Part shown: positions 1 to 7,016 of the stretch, in pieces
Layout: every line of letters begins with the position of its first letter
Position numbering within the stretch: position 1 is the first letter of the stretch
NCBI GenBank assembly: GCA_905235765.1
Contig: CAJOMM010000025.1
Coordinates: forward strand, 1 to 14,878
Length of the DNA: 14,878 bases
DNA from: an uncultured Clostridia bacterium
GTDB taxonomy: Bacteria > Bacillota > Clostridia > Christensenellales > Borkfalkiaceae
Direction of reading: 5' to 3'
Position numbers and translations under genes: made by a program
Notes under the pieces: generated by a model
The model's database searches: none
What the model saw: only the letters and a program-made list of their open reading frames with translations
Told to the model about the DNA's origin: nothing

Positions 1-407
1 CTTTTTCCATATATTTTTTCTTCGCAGAGTTTTAAATATATTTTAACACATTCATTCAAATTTTGCTTACATTTAAGTGATATTGATAATAATTTCTTAA
101 TTGTCATATTACTTAATTTTTTTAAATATTTACAAAATAATGAATTAGGATTAAATAAATGGTTATCTTTTGAATATAATATTAATTCCATTAATGTATA
201 CCATGGTGATTTATTGTTATTTGTTGATTTATTATTGCCTTTTGAAGTAATTGTTTCAAGGACTTCAAGATTATTGGTTAAAAGATAATGATTTTGACTT
301 TTATGCAAATTTGACTCTGCTTCTTCTAATAATCTTGAAAATTCATAAAAATATCTTTCTTTCGTGAATAATTTAACTCCTTTTTTGATAGTTTCTTCGC
401 AATTCAT
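1..407 (-). CDS. AT-rich partial ORF of unknown function, runs off left edge
   Basis: An open frame of 135 codons runs leftward from an ATG at 407-405 to the window edge without a stop, so the 3' end is missing. An in-frame TAA lies nine codons upstream (432-434). I see no Shine-Dalgarno sequence before the ATG, only A/T bases. The product starts MNCEETIKKGVKLF and is rich in Lys, Asn, Leu and Ser, with an Asn/Lys/Ser-rich low-complexity patch near residues 62-72 and predicted helical character. No family is recognised. Codons almost all end in A or T and the region is roughly 80% AT, sharply unlike the genes to the right. It could be a horizontally acquired gene, a gene from a very AT-rich organism joined by misassembly, or eukaryotic sequence. 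The long open frame in such AT-rich DNA supports real coding, but the function is unknown. Confidence 0.4.
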   Translation of the reverse strand, partial: MNCEETIKKGVKLFTKERYFYEFSRLLEEAESNLHKSQNHYLLTNNLEVLETITSKGNNKSTNNNKSPWYTLMELILYSKDNHLFNPNSLFCKYLKKLSNMTIKKLLSISLKCKQNLNECVKIYLKLCEEKIYGK

Positions 408-411
408 TATA

Positions 412-1062
412 TTATTTATATTTTTTATTTTTTAATATTTTAAGTATCAAAGAATTTCCGCTCGGATTTATTGCGTTTAAAATGACGTTGTCGCTTTTTC
501 CTCCCGATAAACTCAGTACGACCGCTAAAACCATGATGCCGAGAACGTCGTCTATAATCGCAGCGGATAAAACCACCGTCCCGACCTTCGTCTGAAGTTT
601 GCCGAGTTCCCTTAAAACTTCCACGGTTATTCCGACGCTGGTCGCCGTCATAATGACTCCCAAAAACAACCAGGAGGAAAATCCGGAGTCTCTCAAGAAT
701 AGCGCGCCGAGACCGATTCCTGCGCCGAGCGGCAATAAAACGCCTCCCGCGGCTACCAAAAAGGACACAACGCCCGTGTTCTTTATCTCTTTAAGATCCG
801 TTTCCAGCCCTGCGGTAAACATGACGAATATTACGCCCACTTCCGCAAATGCGTTTAAATATTGGTTTTCTTGTAACGGAAAAACTCTTAAACCCGTTAC
901 GTCGAACATAAGCCCCCAGATAGAAGGCCCGATTAAAAATCCGGCTATTATAAATCCGAGAACCTGCGGAAGCCCCGCTTTTCTCATCAAAATACCTAAA
1001 AGTTTAGTCGAAAACAGTAAAATTGCAAGTTGCCCCAAAAACTCGGGAATATCGGTCGACAT
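412..1062 (-). pseudogene. CPA2-type cation/proton antiporter, 3'-truncated
   Basis: This encodes the N-terminal half of a monovalent cation:proton antiporter (CPA2, KefB/NapA-like integral membrane exchanger). The ATG at 1062-1060 follows a good AGGAGAAAC ribosome site. Visible family features are the N-terminal helix with QVLGFIIAGFLIGP (33-46), GVIFVMFTAGLETDL (76-90), the helix with ATSVGITVEVLRELGKL (140-156) and the paired aspartates of SAAIIDDVLGI (D171-D172), which bind the transported ion. Family members usually have about 380-400 residues or more and some 12 membrane segments. This frame stops at residue 216, soon after the Asp-Asp helix. The last residues (ILKNKKYK) come from AT-rich codons unlike the rest, so the normal C-terminal half has been replaced by foreign-looking sequence. 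As read, it should not make a working exchanger. The family call is secure; whether the truncation is real or an assembly join is open. Confidence 0.8.
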
Positions 1063-1076
1063 GTTTCTCCTTGATT

Positions 1077-1140
1077 AAAACGATTCTGCATATTAAAAAA
1101 CGCAAACATTAAGTTCACGTTTTTTGTGAAAAATTTTTAT
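1077..1140 (-). terminator. Weak possible terminator after the DUF624-like gene
   Basis: Between the leftward DUF624-like gene and the leftward antiporter gene there is an A/T-rich hairpin: AAAAAACG (about 1095-1102) can pair with CGTTTTTT near 1119-1126, and a smaller TTCAC/GTGAA dyad overlaps it. Read leftward, the stem ends in a T run. The stem is nearly all A-T pairs, so termination would be weak and the two genes could be co-transcribed. Confidence 0.25.
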
Positions 1141-1145
1141 CCGGT

Positions 1146-2417
1146 CTATTTGTGTTTTTTCTCTCTTTTTTCGAGTTCTTTTTTTGCCGCTTCTATACGA
1201 CGGTTTCGCTCTTCTTCTTTGTCTTTAGCGGCGATTTCTTCTTCGGATGGCAAAAATTCCGGATCGTTTTTGTGTTCTTCTATATACTTCAAGTTGTCCT
1301 CGTAAATAACGTCTTTACTCTCCTGAAGTTTTATTAAGTCGTCCCTGTTAAACGAGGTCGGCAGTTCTCTAAGTTTCAGTTCGTCGTCGGTTATAGGTTT
1401 AATCGGTCTGGAATTTAAAGACGAACGCGTCATCGCTATCTGCTCACGGTACTGTCTCAACGTTTCCGAATTAGACTCTTTTACCTTTTCGTAGATACCC
1501 CTGTTCTTCTTTGCGCCGGGAACTCTGTCGTTGATGAATTTATCGTAAATCCATTGGCAATAATCGGTCCATATCAAAAGAGGAAGCGAAAATCCCATCA
1601 TCAGCGTTAAAATAAGTCCGAGCGAAACGAATATTCCGCCTAAGAAAAACGGAATAAACGGTATAAGCCCCAACGCCGCGAAAAAGATATTCTGCGGAAA
1701 AAGTCCCAACGTAAAAAGAAAGGAATTTTTTAAGAGCGCAGAAAATTTCAGCTCGTACGTTACCGACATCGTTATCATATGAAAAGTCATAAACGAATAA
1801 AAAATGAGAAGAATATACGCCATAATTTTCGCTATGACCAGCATCCAGACCGAACCGGTGCCGACAGCAATCGCATAGTCCGCAATATTCACCGCAAGTT
1901 GCGTAACGTAAAAAACCAGAGAATATACCAGCGCGATACAGAGCATTTGCGTAAAGTTCTTTTTGACACCGCGCCAAAAATCGTTTGCGACGAAGATTCC
2001 TTCCGTCCAAACCATATTTCTCGTAACGTAAGCCGCACCGGAAACGCCGACCACCGCAATAATCAACGCCAAAGGCATAAAAAGGTAAACGAAAATGTCC
2101 ACGTTCACGACCGTTTGTTCGTTTACTCCTACGAAAGAGAGCGGAGCACCGTAACCGAATCCGAACCCTTGCGTCAGCGGAATTACGGAGCCGCTGCCGG
2201 CTATAAGAATTACTCTGAAAACCAAAAGCGCAATAAGAGGTAGGAAAAACAAAATAGTAAGAAGATTTATTCCGAAGAGTTTCCAGAATCTCCCCTTAAA
2301 AATATCCCAAAAAAGTTCCCATCTGTTTGACGGAAGCGTGGATCTTGCATAACCTTCAGACTTCTCTTTCCCTACAAGAATTCTGTTTATAAGACCGCCC
2401 GTTTTTCTTTTTGCCAT
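1146..2417 (-). CDS. DUF624 (YesL)-like polytopic membrane protein with long charged C-terminal tail
   Basis: A 423-residue integral membrane protein. The start at 2417-2415 follows GGGGT five bases upstream. The N-terminal 30 residues are basic and presumably cytoplasmic. Hydrophobic segments lie at about 46-74, 106-130, 157-178, 189-212, 232-258 and 260-284. Residues 28-62 (LPSNRWELFWDIFKGRFWKL followed by a membrane helix) and 124-156 (GVSGAAYVTRNMVWTEG then NDFWRGVKKNF) match the pattern I know from DUF624/YesL proteins of Bacillota, where a conserved Phe-Trp motif follows the second helix. Family function is poorly defined; some members sit beside sugar-uptake genes, but none are present here. 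Residues from about 290 form a hydrophilic tail of some 130 residues ending in a Glu/Lys/Arg-rich, probably helical stretch; typical family members are only about 200-220 residues, so this is unusually long. It is divergent from asd. I am fairly confident of the membrane protein, less of the family. Confidence 0.75.
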   Translation of the reverse strand: MAKRKTGGLINRILVGKEKSEGYARSTLPSNRWELFWDIFKGRFWKLFGINLLTILFFLPLIALLVFRVILIAGSGSVIPLTQGFGFGYGAPLSFVGVNEQTVVNVDIFVYLFMPLALIIAVVGVSGAAYVTRNMVWTEGIFVANDFWRGVKKNFTQMLCIALVYSLVFYVTQLAVNIADYAIAVGTGSVWMLVIAKIMAYILLIFYSFMTFHMITMSVTYELKFSALLKNSFLFTLGLFPQNIFFAALGLIPFIPFFLGGIFVSLGLILTLMMGFSLPLLIWTDYCQWIYDKFINDRVPGAKKNRGIYEKVKESNSETLRQYREQIAMTRSSLNSRPIKPITDDELKLRELPTSFNRDDLIKLQESKDVIYEDNLKYIEEHKNDPEFLPSEEEIAAKDKEEERNRRIEAAKKELEKREKKHK

Positions 2418-2427
2418 TTTTACCCCG

Positions 2428-2442
2428 TTAACGTTGCGTTAA
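2428..2442. promoter_or_regulatory. Dyad in the leader of the DUF624-like gene
   Basis: TTAACG-ttg-CGTTAA is a perfect 6+3+6 inverted repeat, overlapping a second palindrome CGTTAACG (2426-2433). It lies directly upstream of the GGGGT ribosome site (about 2421-2425) of the leftward gene. It could be an operator or a small hairpin next to the ribosome site. The role is inferred from symmetry and position only. Confidence 0.3.
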
Positions 2443-2460
2443 TGTTAAAACTCTTATTAT

Positions 2461-2488
2461 ATTATAACTTATTTTTAAACTTTTACAA
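2461..2488 (-). promoter_or_regulatory. Putative promoter of the DUF624-like gene
   Basis: Reading leftward, TTGTAA (2488-2483) and a consensus TATAAT (2466-2461) are separated by 16 bases, giving a leader of about 35-40 bases before the ATG at 2417. The -10 match is perfect but the region is A/T-rich, so chance matches are possible. Confidence 0.45.
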
Positions 2489-2536
2489 ACAAAAATCACC
2501 ATTGTACCGAAAAAAACTTTACTTTTTTTACTTCAT

Positions 2537-2570
2537 TTGTTAAACTATAAAAAAACGAGATAATACGAGG
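2537..2570 (+). promoter_or_regulatory. Possible asd promoter elements and ribosome site
   Basis: The A/T-rich stretch before asd contains TATAAA (2546-2551) with no clear -35, and TTGTTA (2537-2542) spaced 16 bases from GATAAT (2559-2564). The second pair would start transcription on top of the ribosome site, so it is doubtful. GAGG (2567-2570) eight bases before the ATG at 2579 is the likely ribosome binding site. The 161-base divergent region is too short for a lysine riboswitch upstream of a promoter. Confidence 0.25.
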
Positions 2571-2578
2571 CTTGATTT

Positions 2579-3587
2579 ATGCAAAAATACAACGTTGCAG
2601 TGGTAGGCGCGACCGGTATGGTCGGCAGAAAGTTTTTGGAAGTTCTTACGGAAAGAAAACTGCCCGTGGAAAATTACTATTTATTCGCTTCCGCAAAATC
2701 CGCGGGATCTGTTATAGATTTTATGGGTAAACCGCATACGGTCATCGAACTAACCGAAAAAAACGTACTCGAAAGAAAGATAGATATCGCCCTGTTTTCG
2801 GCAGGCGGAGACGTCAGTAAACAGTTTGCGCCTATTTTTGCAAAACACGGCGCGCTGGTTATCGATAACTCCAACGCATGGAGAAGGGAAAAAGACGTTC
2901 CTCTGGTCGTTCCGGAGTGTAACGCCGACGATATACTTTGGCATAAAAATATTATAGCCAACCCCAACTGCTCCACCATACAGGCGGTAGTAGCTTTAAA
3001 GCCTCTCAACGAAGCTTTCAAAATTTTATACCACTTTCCAAGCGGTTTCCGGCGCCGGCGTTAAAGGTTTTAACGACCTGAAAGGCGGAATATGCGGCGA
3101 AAAACCCCAAAAATTCCCTTACCCCATTTTCGGCAACTGTCTTCCGCATATAGACGTGTTTTTAGATAACGGCTACACGAGAGAAGAAGACAAAATGATT
3201 TTCGAAACGAAAAAGATATTGAACGACTGGGACCTCAAAGTTACCGCGACTTGCGTTCGCGTTCCGGTATATTACGGGCACAGCGAATCTATAAACGTAG
3301 AATTTGAAAAACCCTGCACGGCGGAAGACGTCAGAAAGGTTTTGTCAAACGCCACCGGCGTTATCGTTCAGGACGACGTAAATAACAACGTCTATCCTAT
3401 GCCTATTATTGCTGAAAACAAAGACGAAGTATTCGTAGGCAGAATAAGGCAAGACGACACCGTTCCATACGGTGTAAACCTTTGGGTCGTCGCAGATAAT
3501 ATAAGAAAAGGCGCGGCGACTAACGCCGTTCAAATCGCCGAATACGCCATCAAAATGGGCGCGGTGAAAGATCAACTCAACGGTTAA
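2579..3587 (+). pseudogene. asd: Aspartate-semialdehyde dehydrogenase, broken by an internal frameshift
   Basis: Asd reduces aspartyl phosphate to aspartate semialdehyde with NADPH, the branch point to diaminopimelate/lysine, threonine and methionine. The first frame (from ATG 2579) shows the nucleotide-binding GATGMVG (10-16), DNSNAWR (96-102) and the catalytic cysteine in NPNCST (C131). Near 3023-3030 the frame changes: the first frame ends at a TAA at 3062-3064, while the next frame continues with TTFQAVSGAGVKGF, the catalytic-histidine region RVPVYYGHSESINVEFEKP, FVGRIRQD and the C-terminal helix, ending at 3587. Both halves are well conserved. Family members I recall have about 15 residues between the KPL after the cysteine motif and the Gln of TTFQ; joining the frames here gives about 11. 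This fits a net 11-nt deletion better than a single inserted base. It heads the cluster with dapA 22 bases downstream. Loss would be expected to cost diaminopimelate unless another copy exists, so an error in the sequence is possible. Confidence 0.88.
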
Positions 3588-3609
3588 AAAATCATTTAAG
3601 GGAGTTCTT

Positions 3610-4503
3610 ATGAATAAAAGCGTTTTCGAGGGCGTATGTACCGCTATGATTACCCCGTTTACGGAAAACGGAATAGACTACGCCTCTCTTGAAAGGCAGA
3701 TAGAATATCAGCTCGCCGGAAACGTTGACGCTTTGTGCGTTCTCGGCACTACCGGAGAAGCCCCCACCGTAACCGACGAAGAATATGAAAACGTCGCCAA
3801 ATTCGCTTACGACAAAATCGCAGGAAAGGCAAAATTTATTCTCGGATCGGGCAGCAACTGCACGGCAAAAGCAATCAAAAAGAGCGTTCTCGCACAAAAG
3901 CTCGGCGCGGACGGACTTTTGGTTGTTACGCCGTACTATAACAAGTGTACTCAGAAAGGACTCGTCAAATATTACCGAGACGTCTGCGAAAACGTGGATA
4001 TCCCCGTGCTTTGCTATAACGTTCCGGCAAGGACGGGCGTTAATATTCTTCCGGAGACAATGGCGGAAATCGCCGAAATAAAAAATATAGGCGGAATAAA
4101 AGAAGCTTGCGGAAATATGGAACAGATTTGCGAAACCGCAAGGCTGATAAACGGAAAGACTTCCCTTTATTCCGGAGACGACAACCTCAATCTCGCTATG
4201 CTCGCCATTGGCGCGAAAGGACTTATATCCGTCGTGTCAAACGTTGCGCCGAAAGCCGTTTCGGAAGTATATAAGGCGTTCGTTTCAGGCAATACGCAGA
4301 AAGCAACTTGTCTTCAAGAGTCAATGCTTCCGCTTATAGACGTAATGTTTTGCGAAGTAAATCCTATCCCCGTAAAAAAAGCCATGAGCCTTTTAGGGTT
4401 AGGAAACGGTTACGTTCGCGGTCCTCTCACAGAACTCGAACCGGAACATACCGAACAACTTTTAAGCATTATGAAAAACTTCGGTCTTAAAACGGTACGA
4501 TAA
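3610..4503 (+). CDS. dapA: 4-hydroxy-tetrahydrodipicolinate synthase
   Basis: DapA condenses pyruvate with aspartate semialdehyde, the committed step towards diaminopimelate and lysine; it is a cytoplasmic TIM-barrel aldolase. The 297-residue product has the usual length. Key residues are visible: GTTGE (46-50) with the active-site threonines, the TPYYNK loop (107-112) with catalytic tyrosines, YNVPARTG (136-143) with Tyr136 and the substrate-carboxylate arginine Arg141, and GGIKEACGN (161-169) with the Schiff-base lysine Lys164. The start at 3610 follows GGGAG. It lies 22 bases after asd, whose product is its substrate, and its stop overlaps the dapB start by one base (TAATG), so translation is probably coupled. 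No frame problem is seen. The annotation is secure. Confidence 0.96.
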   Translation: MNKSVFEGVCTAMITPFTENGIDYASLERQIEYQLAGNVDALCVLGTTGEAPTVTDEEYENVAKFAYDKIAGKAKFILGSGSNCTAKAIKKSVLAQKLGADGLLVVTPYYNKCTQKGLVKYYRDVCENVDIPVLCYNVPARTGVNILPETMAEIAEIKNIGGIKEACGNMEQICETARLINGKTSLYSGDDNLNLAMLAIGAKGLISVVSNVAPKAVSEVYKAFVSGNTQKATCLQESMLPLIDVMFCEVNPIPVKKAMSLLGLGNGYVRGPLTELEPEHTEQLLSIMKNFGLKTVR

Positions 4504-5261
4504 TGGTTAATATTCTTATTTGCGGCGCCAACGGTAAGATGGGCGCCAAAGTAAAAGAAAACTTAAAAGATTTTGAAAGCGCGAAAGCCGTTTGCGGCGT
4601 GGACTTAAAAGAAGATTTTTCAGACGCAAATTTTAAAATCTATTCCTCTTTCGACGACGTAAAAGAAAAAGTCGACGCGGTAATTGACTTTTCCTCGCCT
4701 AAATCTTTACCCTCTATAGTAAAATTCTGCGAAACGAAAGGCGTTGCCGCCGTTTTATGTTCCACGGGGTATTCGGAAAAAGAAAAAGCGGAAATTAAAA
4801 AACTTTCCGAAAAAACAGCGGTTTTTCGCTCCGCGAATATGTCTATCGGCGTAAACGTTCTCGTTTCCGCCGTAAAAGCCGCGGCTAAAAATCTTTACGG
4901 CTTCGACGTGGAAATTGTGGAAAAACACCACAACAAAAAGGTTGACGCGCCCAGCGGCACCGCAATAATGTTGGCTTCCGCCGTCAAAGACGCGCACCCC
5001 GATTATAAAGAAGTTTATGGTAGATCGGGTATAGTTGGAGCAAGGGATAAAAACGAGATAGGTATTCACTCCGTTCGCGGAGGCACCATCGTCGGCGAAC
5101 ATCAGGTAATATTTGCCGGAAACAACGAGGTTTTGACCTTTTCTCACGAAGCGTTATCGCGCGACGTTTTTGCGGTAGGCGCGATAAACGCTGCCGTATT
5201 CATTAAGGATAAAGCGCCCGGTATTTACGATATGAACGATATGCTGAACGGCAATGCTTAA
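4503..5261 (+). CDS. dapB: 4-hydroxy-tetrahydrodipicolinate reductase
   Basis: DapB reduces the DapA product with NAD(P)H to tetrahydrodipicolinate, the next step to diaminopimelate. The 252-residue protein is of typical length. The dinucleotide-binding loop GANGKMG (8-14) opens a Rossmann fold. IDFSSP (61-66) and STGYSE (87-92) match the family pattern, and the catalytic KHHNKKVDAPSGTA block spans 141-154, with His142/His143, Lys146 and the dipicolinate-binding PSGT. GIHSVRGGTIVGEHQV is also characteristic. The ATG at 4503 overlaps the dapA stop by one base, and the end overlaps the next gene by eight bases. This tight packing indicates one transcript with asd and dapA. No oddities are seen. 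Confidence 0.96.
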   Translation: MVNILICGANGKMGAKVKENLKDFESAKAVCGVDLKEDFSDANFKIYSSFDDVKEKVDAVIDFSSPKSLPSIVKFCETKGVAAVLCSTGYSEKEKAEIKKLSEKTAVFRSANMSIGVNVLVSAVKAAAKNLYGFDVEIVEKHHNKKVDAPSGTAIMLASAVKDAHPDYKEVYGRSGIVGARDKNEIGIHSVRGGTIVGEHQVIFAGNNEVLTFSHEALSRDVFAVGAINAAVFIKDKAPGIYDMNDMLNGNA

Positions 5262-5919
5262 AGATAACGTAGAAAAAGTTTTAGACGACTTAAAAGGCGG
5301 CAACAATTTCGGCGAAAAGGTTACCTTGGTTGCCGCGACCAAGACCAACGACGCAGACGTTATAAATCTCGCGATAAAATACGGCGTGCAAGTCGTCGCG
5401 GAAAACAGAGTTCAGGAATTTCGCGAAAAAACCGATCTTATAAAAGGCGCCGAACAACAATTTATTGGCAGACTTCAGACCAACAAGGTAAAATATTTAG
5501 TAGGAAAAGTTACCCTTATCCAGTCTGTAGACAGCGTAAAATTAGCCGAAGTTATTTCTTCCGAAGCGTTAAAACGCGGCGTTTGTCAAAACGTGCTTTT
5601 AGAAGTAAACGTGGGAGAAGAATCAAAGGGCGGATTTTCGTTCGACGAGATAAAGTCGGCTATGAAAACCATATCCGAACTTAAAGGCTTAAAAATAAAA
5701 GGGCTTATGACGATGATGCCGATATCGGACGATTCGGAACTTTTGGGAAGACTTTTCGACCAAACGCGCGCGCTTTACGATTCTTTGAAAGAAGAATATT
5801 CGCTGGATACCCTTTCTATGGGTATGAGCGGCGACTATAATATCGCAATCAGACACGGCAGCAATATGGTAAGAATAGGTTCTGCGATATTCGGAAAAAG
5901 AAACTACGGAGGAAAATAA
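5254..5919 (+). CDS. yggS: YggS/YlmE-family pyridoxal phosphate-binding protein
   Basis: This is a 221-residue single-domain PLP-binding protein of the YggS/YlmE/PROSC family, which maintains pyridoxal phosphate and amino-acid homeostasis rather than catalysing a known reaction. The N-terminal VAATKTNDADVI region carries the PLP lysine (Lys30), followed by GVQVVAENRVQEF. FIGRLQTNKVKYL (around 72-84), LEVNVGEESKGGF and the C-terminal SMGMSGDYNIAIRHGSNMVRIG motif, which binds the PLP phosphate, are all present. It begins inside the last codons of dapB (8-base overlap) and ends one base before sepF, the classic ylmE-ylmF adjacency of Gram-positive division clusters. Here the pair is attached to diaminopimelate genes instead of ftsZ. 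The family call is firm. Confidence 0.95.
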   Translation: MLKDNVEKVLDDLKGGNNFGEKVTLVAATKTNDADVINLAIKYGVQVVAENRVQEFREKTDLIKGAEQQFIGRLQTNKVKYLVGKVTLIQSVDSVKLAEVISSEALKRGVCQNVLLEVNVGEESKGGFSFDEIKSAMKTISELKGLKIKGLMTMMPISDDSELLGRLFDQTRALYDSLKEEYSLDTLSMGMSGDYNIAIRHGSNMVRIGSAIFGKRNYGGK

Positions 5920-5920
5920 A

Positions 5921-6241
5921 ATGGGAGTATTCGATTTGTTCGGAAAAAATTCCAAAACCAAACAAAATCGCGGAGAAAGAAACGAAAAAGTTTTTTTGAA
6001 TCAACCTTCAAACGCGCCTCTTGCCGTGTTTGAACCGGCGGATTATTCGGAAGTGGAAAAGATAATAGACGCTCTCAAAGCCGGCAAAAACGCAATGGTC
6101 CACTTAAACAAGTTGAAACCGGAAACCGCAAATCGCATAATAGATATGCTTTCAGGTGCGGTTTACGCTTTGGACGGCGGCGTTTACGAAATGCAGAACA
6201 ACGTTTACATGTTTTCCCCTACCGGAGTTGAAATTATGTAA
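5921..6241 (+). CDS. sepF: Cell division protein SepF
   Basis: SepF anchors FtsZ filaments to the membrane and helps build the septum in Gram-positive bacteria, forming rings or arcs through its C-terminal domain. The 106-residue product starts with MGVFDLFGK, which resembles the N-terminal amphipathic membrane anchor. A short charged linker follows, then the conserved domain from KVFLNQPSN through EVEKIIDALKAGKNAMVHLNKL, IIDMLSGAVYALDGGV and the end NVYMFSPTGVEI. Many homologues are near 150 residues; the difference is mostly a shorter linker, and the start fits because GGAGG (5910-5914) lies seven bases upstream. It is the last gene before a strong terminator. The gene is confident; the shortened linker is a minor oddity. 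Confidence 0.93.
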   Translation: MGVFDLFGKNSKTKQNRGERNEKVFLNQPSNAPLAVFEPADYSEVEKIIDALKAGKNAMVHLNKLKPETANRIIDMLSGAVYALDGGVYEMQNNVYMFSPTGVEIM

Positions 6242-6255
6242 AAAAATAAAAACTT

Positions 6256-6283
6256 TCCACCGGCTTTGCCGGTGGATTTTTTT
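6256..6283 (+). terminator. Rho-independent terminator after sepF
   Basis: TCCACCGGC (6256-6264), a TTT loop and GCCGGTGGA (6268-6276) form a 9-bp stem followed by a run of seven T (6277-6283). This ends the asd-dapA-dapB-yggS-sepF transcript. Read leftward the same stem is followed by AAAGTTTTTATTTTTT, so it may also stop transcription from the other side. Confidence 0.92.
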
Positions 6284-6332
6284 CTGACAATACGACCTAA
6301 ACTATTCCGACATACGCACAATATACAAAAAT

Positions 6333-6358
6333 AGCCCGACGTTAGTTAACGTCGGGCT
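6333..6358 (-). terminator. Hairpin terminator after mscL
   Basis: AGCCCGACGTTA (6333-6344) and TAACGTCGGGCT (6347-6358) are exact 12-base inverted arms around two bases; the practical stem is about 10-11 bp with a small loop. Reading leftward it is followed by ATTTTTG. It lies 22 bases after the mscL stop, so it probably ends the leftward proS-to-mscL transcript. Confidence 0.8.
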
Positions 6359-6379
6359 GAAAAATTTACTTTTATTTTT

Positions 6380-6988
6380 TTATTTTGCCTGCTTTTCCAA
6401 AAGCAATTTGATGTCTTTTAACAAATCTTCCGCCGTGGGGTTTGCAAGGCGTTCTGCCTTCGCCTTTTCTTCGGCTTCTTTTTCCGCTTGCTCTTTTGCG
6501 GCTTGCTCTTCAGCGGCTTTCTTCGTTAAATACGCTTCTACCGCCGCCTTGTCTTTTACGTTTACGCCTGCCGCTTTCAGTTCGGCTTTCTGCTCTTTGG
6601 TGAGTTTGCCTTTCGATAAACCATTTATTAATTTATCATTGTTTTCCTTAATTTTGTTTATCGTCTTAATAATAGAAAACAAAACGAGCGCTACGAGTAA
6701 GAAATTTATTATTGCGCCTATAAACGCACCCCAATCGATGTAAATGGAATTGGCAAGATCTATGGCACCGTTCGAGTCAACCGTTTTCACAAGAAACGTA
6801 TAAACCGCTCCGATTCCTCCGTCTCCGAATATCAGGGAAATTACCCAATTGATTATAGGCGTCAGAATATAGGTCGTAAGCGCGGTAACTATCGCCGTAA
6901 ACGCGCCGCCGATTATTATGCCGACTGCCATATCGAGTACGTTGCCCCTCGTTATGAAGGTTTTGAACTCTTTGAAAAATTTTTTCAT
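6380..6988 (-). CDS. mscL: Large-conductance mechanosensitive channel MscL with extended C-terminus
   Basis: MscL forms a homopentameric inner-membrane channel that opens under membrane tension to release solutes during hypo-osmotic shock. The N-terminus shows the family signature: FKEFKTFITRGNVLDMAVGIIIGGAFTAIV with an amphipathic helix, then the pore-lining first membrane helix (about 17-45). A loop follows, then the second helix (about 86-110, WGAFIGAIINFLLVALVLFSI). Typical proteins are 130-150 residues; this one has 202. The extra length is a Lys/Glu/Ala-rich helical segment (about 115-185) before the usual short C-terminal helix motif NPTAEDLLKDIKLLLEKQ. The start at 6988-6986 has AAGGAG well placed. 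It is 28 bases downstream of uppP with no terminator between them. The assignment is secure. Confidence 0.93.
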   Translation of the reverse strand: MKKFFKEFKTFITRGNVLDMAVGIIIGGAFTAIVTALTTYILTPIINWVISLIFGDGGIGAVYTFLVKTVDSNGAIDLANSIYIDWGAFIGAIINFLLVALVLFSIIKTINKIKENNDKLINGLSKGKLTKEQKAELKAAGVNVKDKAAVEAYLTKKAAEEQAAKEQAEKEAEEKAKAERLANPTAEDLLKDIKLLLEKQAK

Positions 6989-7016
6989 AAGTTTCTCCTT
7001 TATATATGTTTTTTAT

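Noticed and set aside
599..1078. A 159-codon rightward open frame opposite the antiporter gene
   Set aside because: It is antisense to clearly conserved antiporter sequence and its product shows no family features. Similar opposite-strand frames at 1779-2243, 9124-9612 and 13668-14081 are likewise shadows of the real genes' codon bias.
2418..2578. Possible lysine riboswitch before asd
   Set aside because: The divergent intergenic region is only 161 bases, very AT-rich, and lacks the GC-rich paired elements of the lysine aptamer.
3020..3064. Programmed ribosomal frameshift in asd or proS
   Set aside because: A shift would restore the downstream frame but not the roughly four conserved residues missing at each site. 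No slippery heptamer or stimulatory structure is evident, and neither gene is known for such control.
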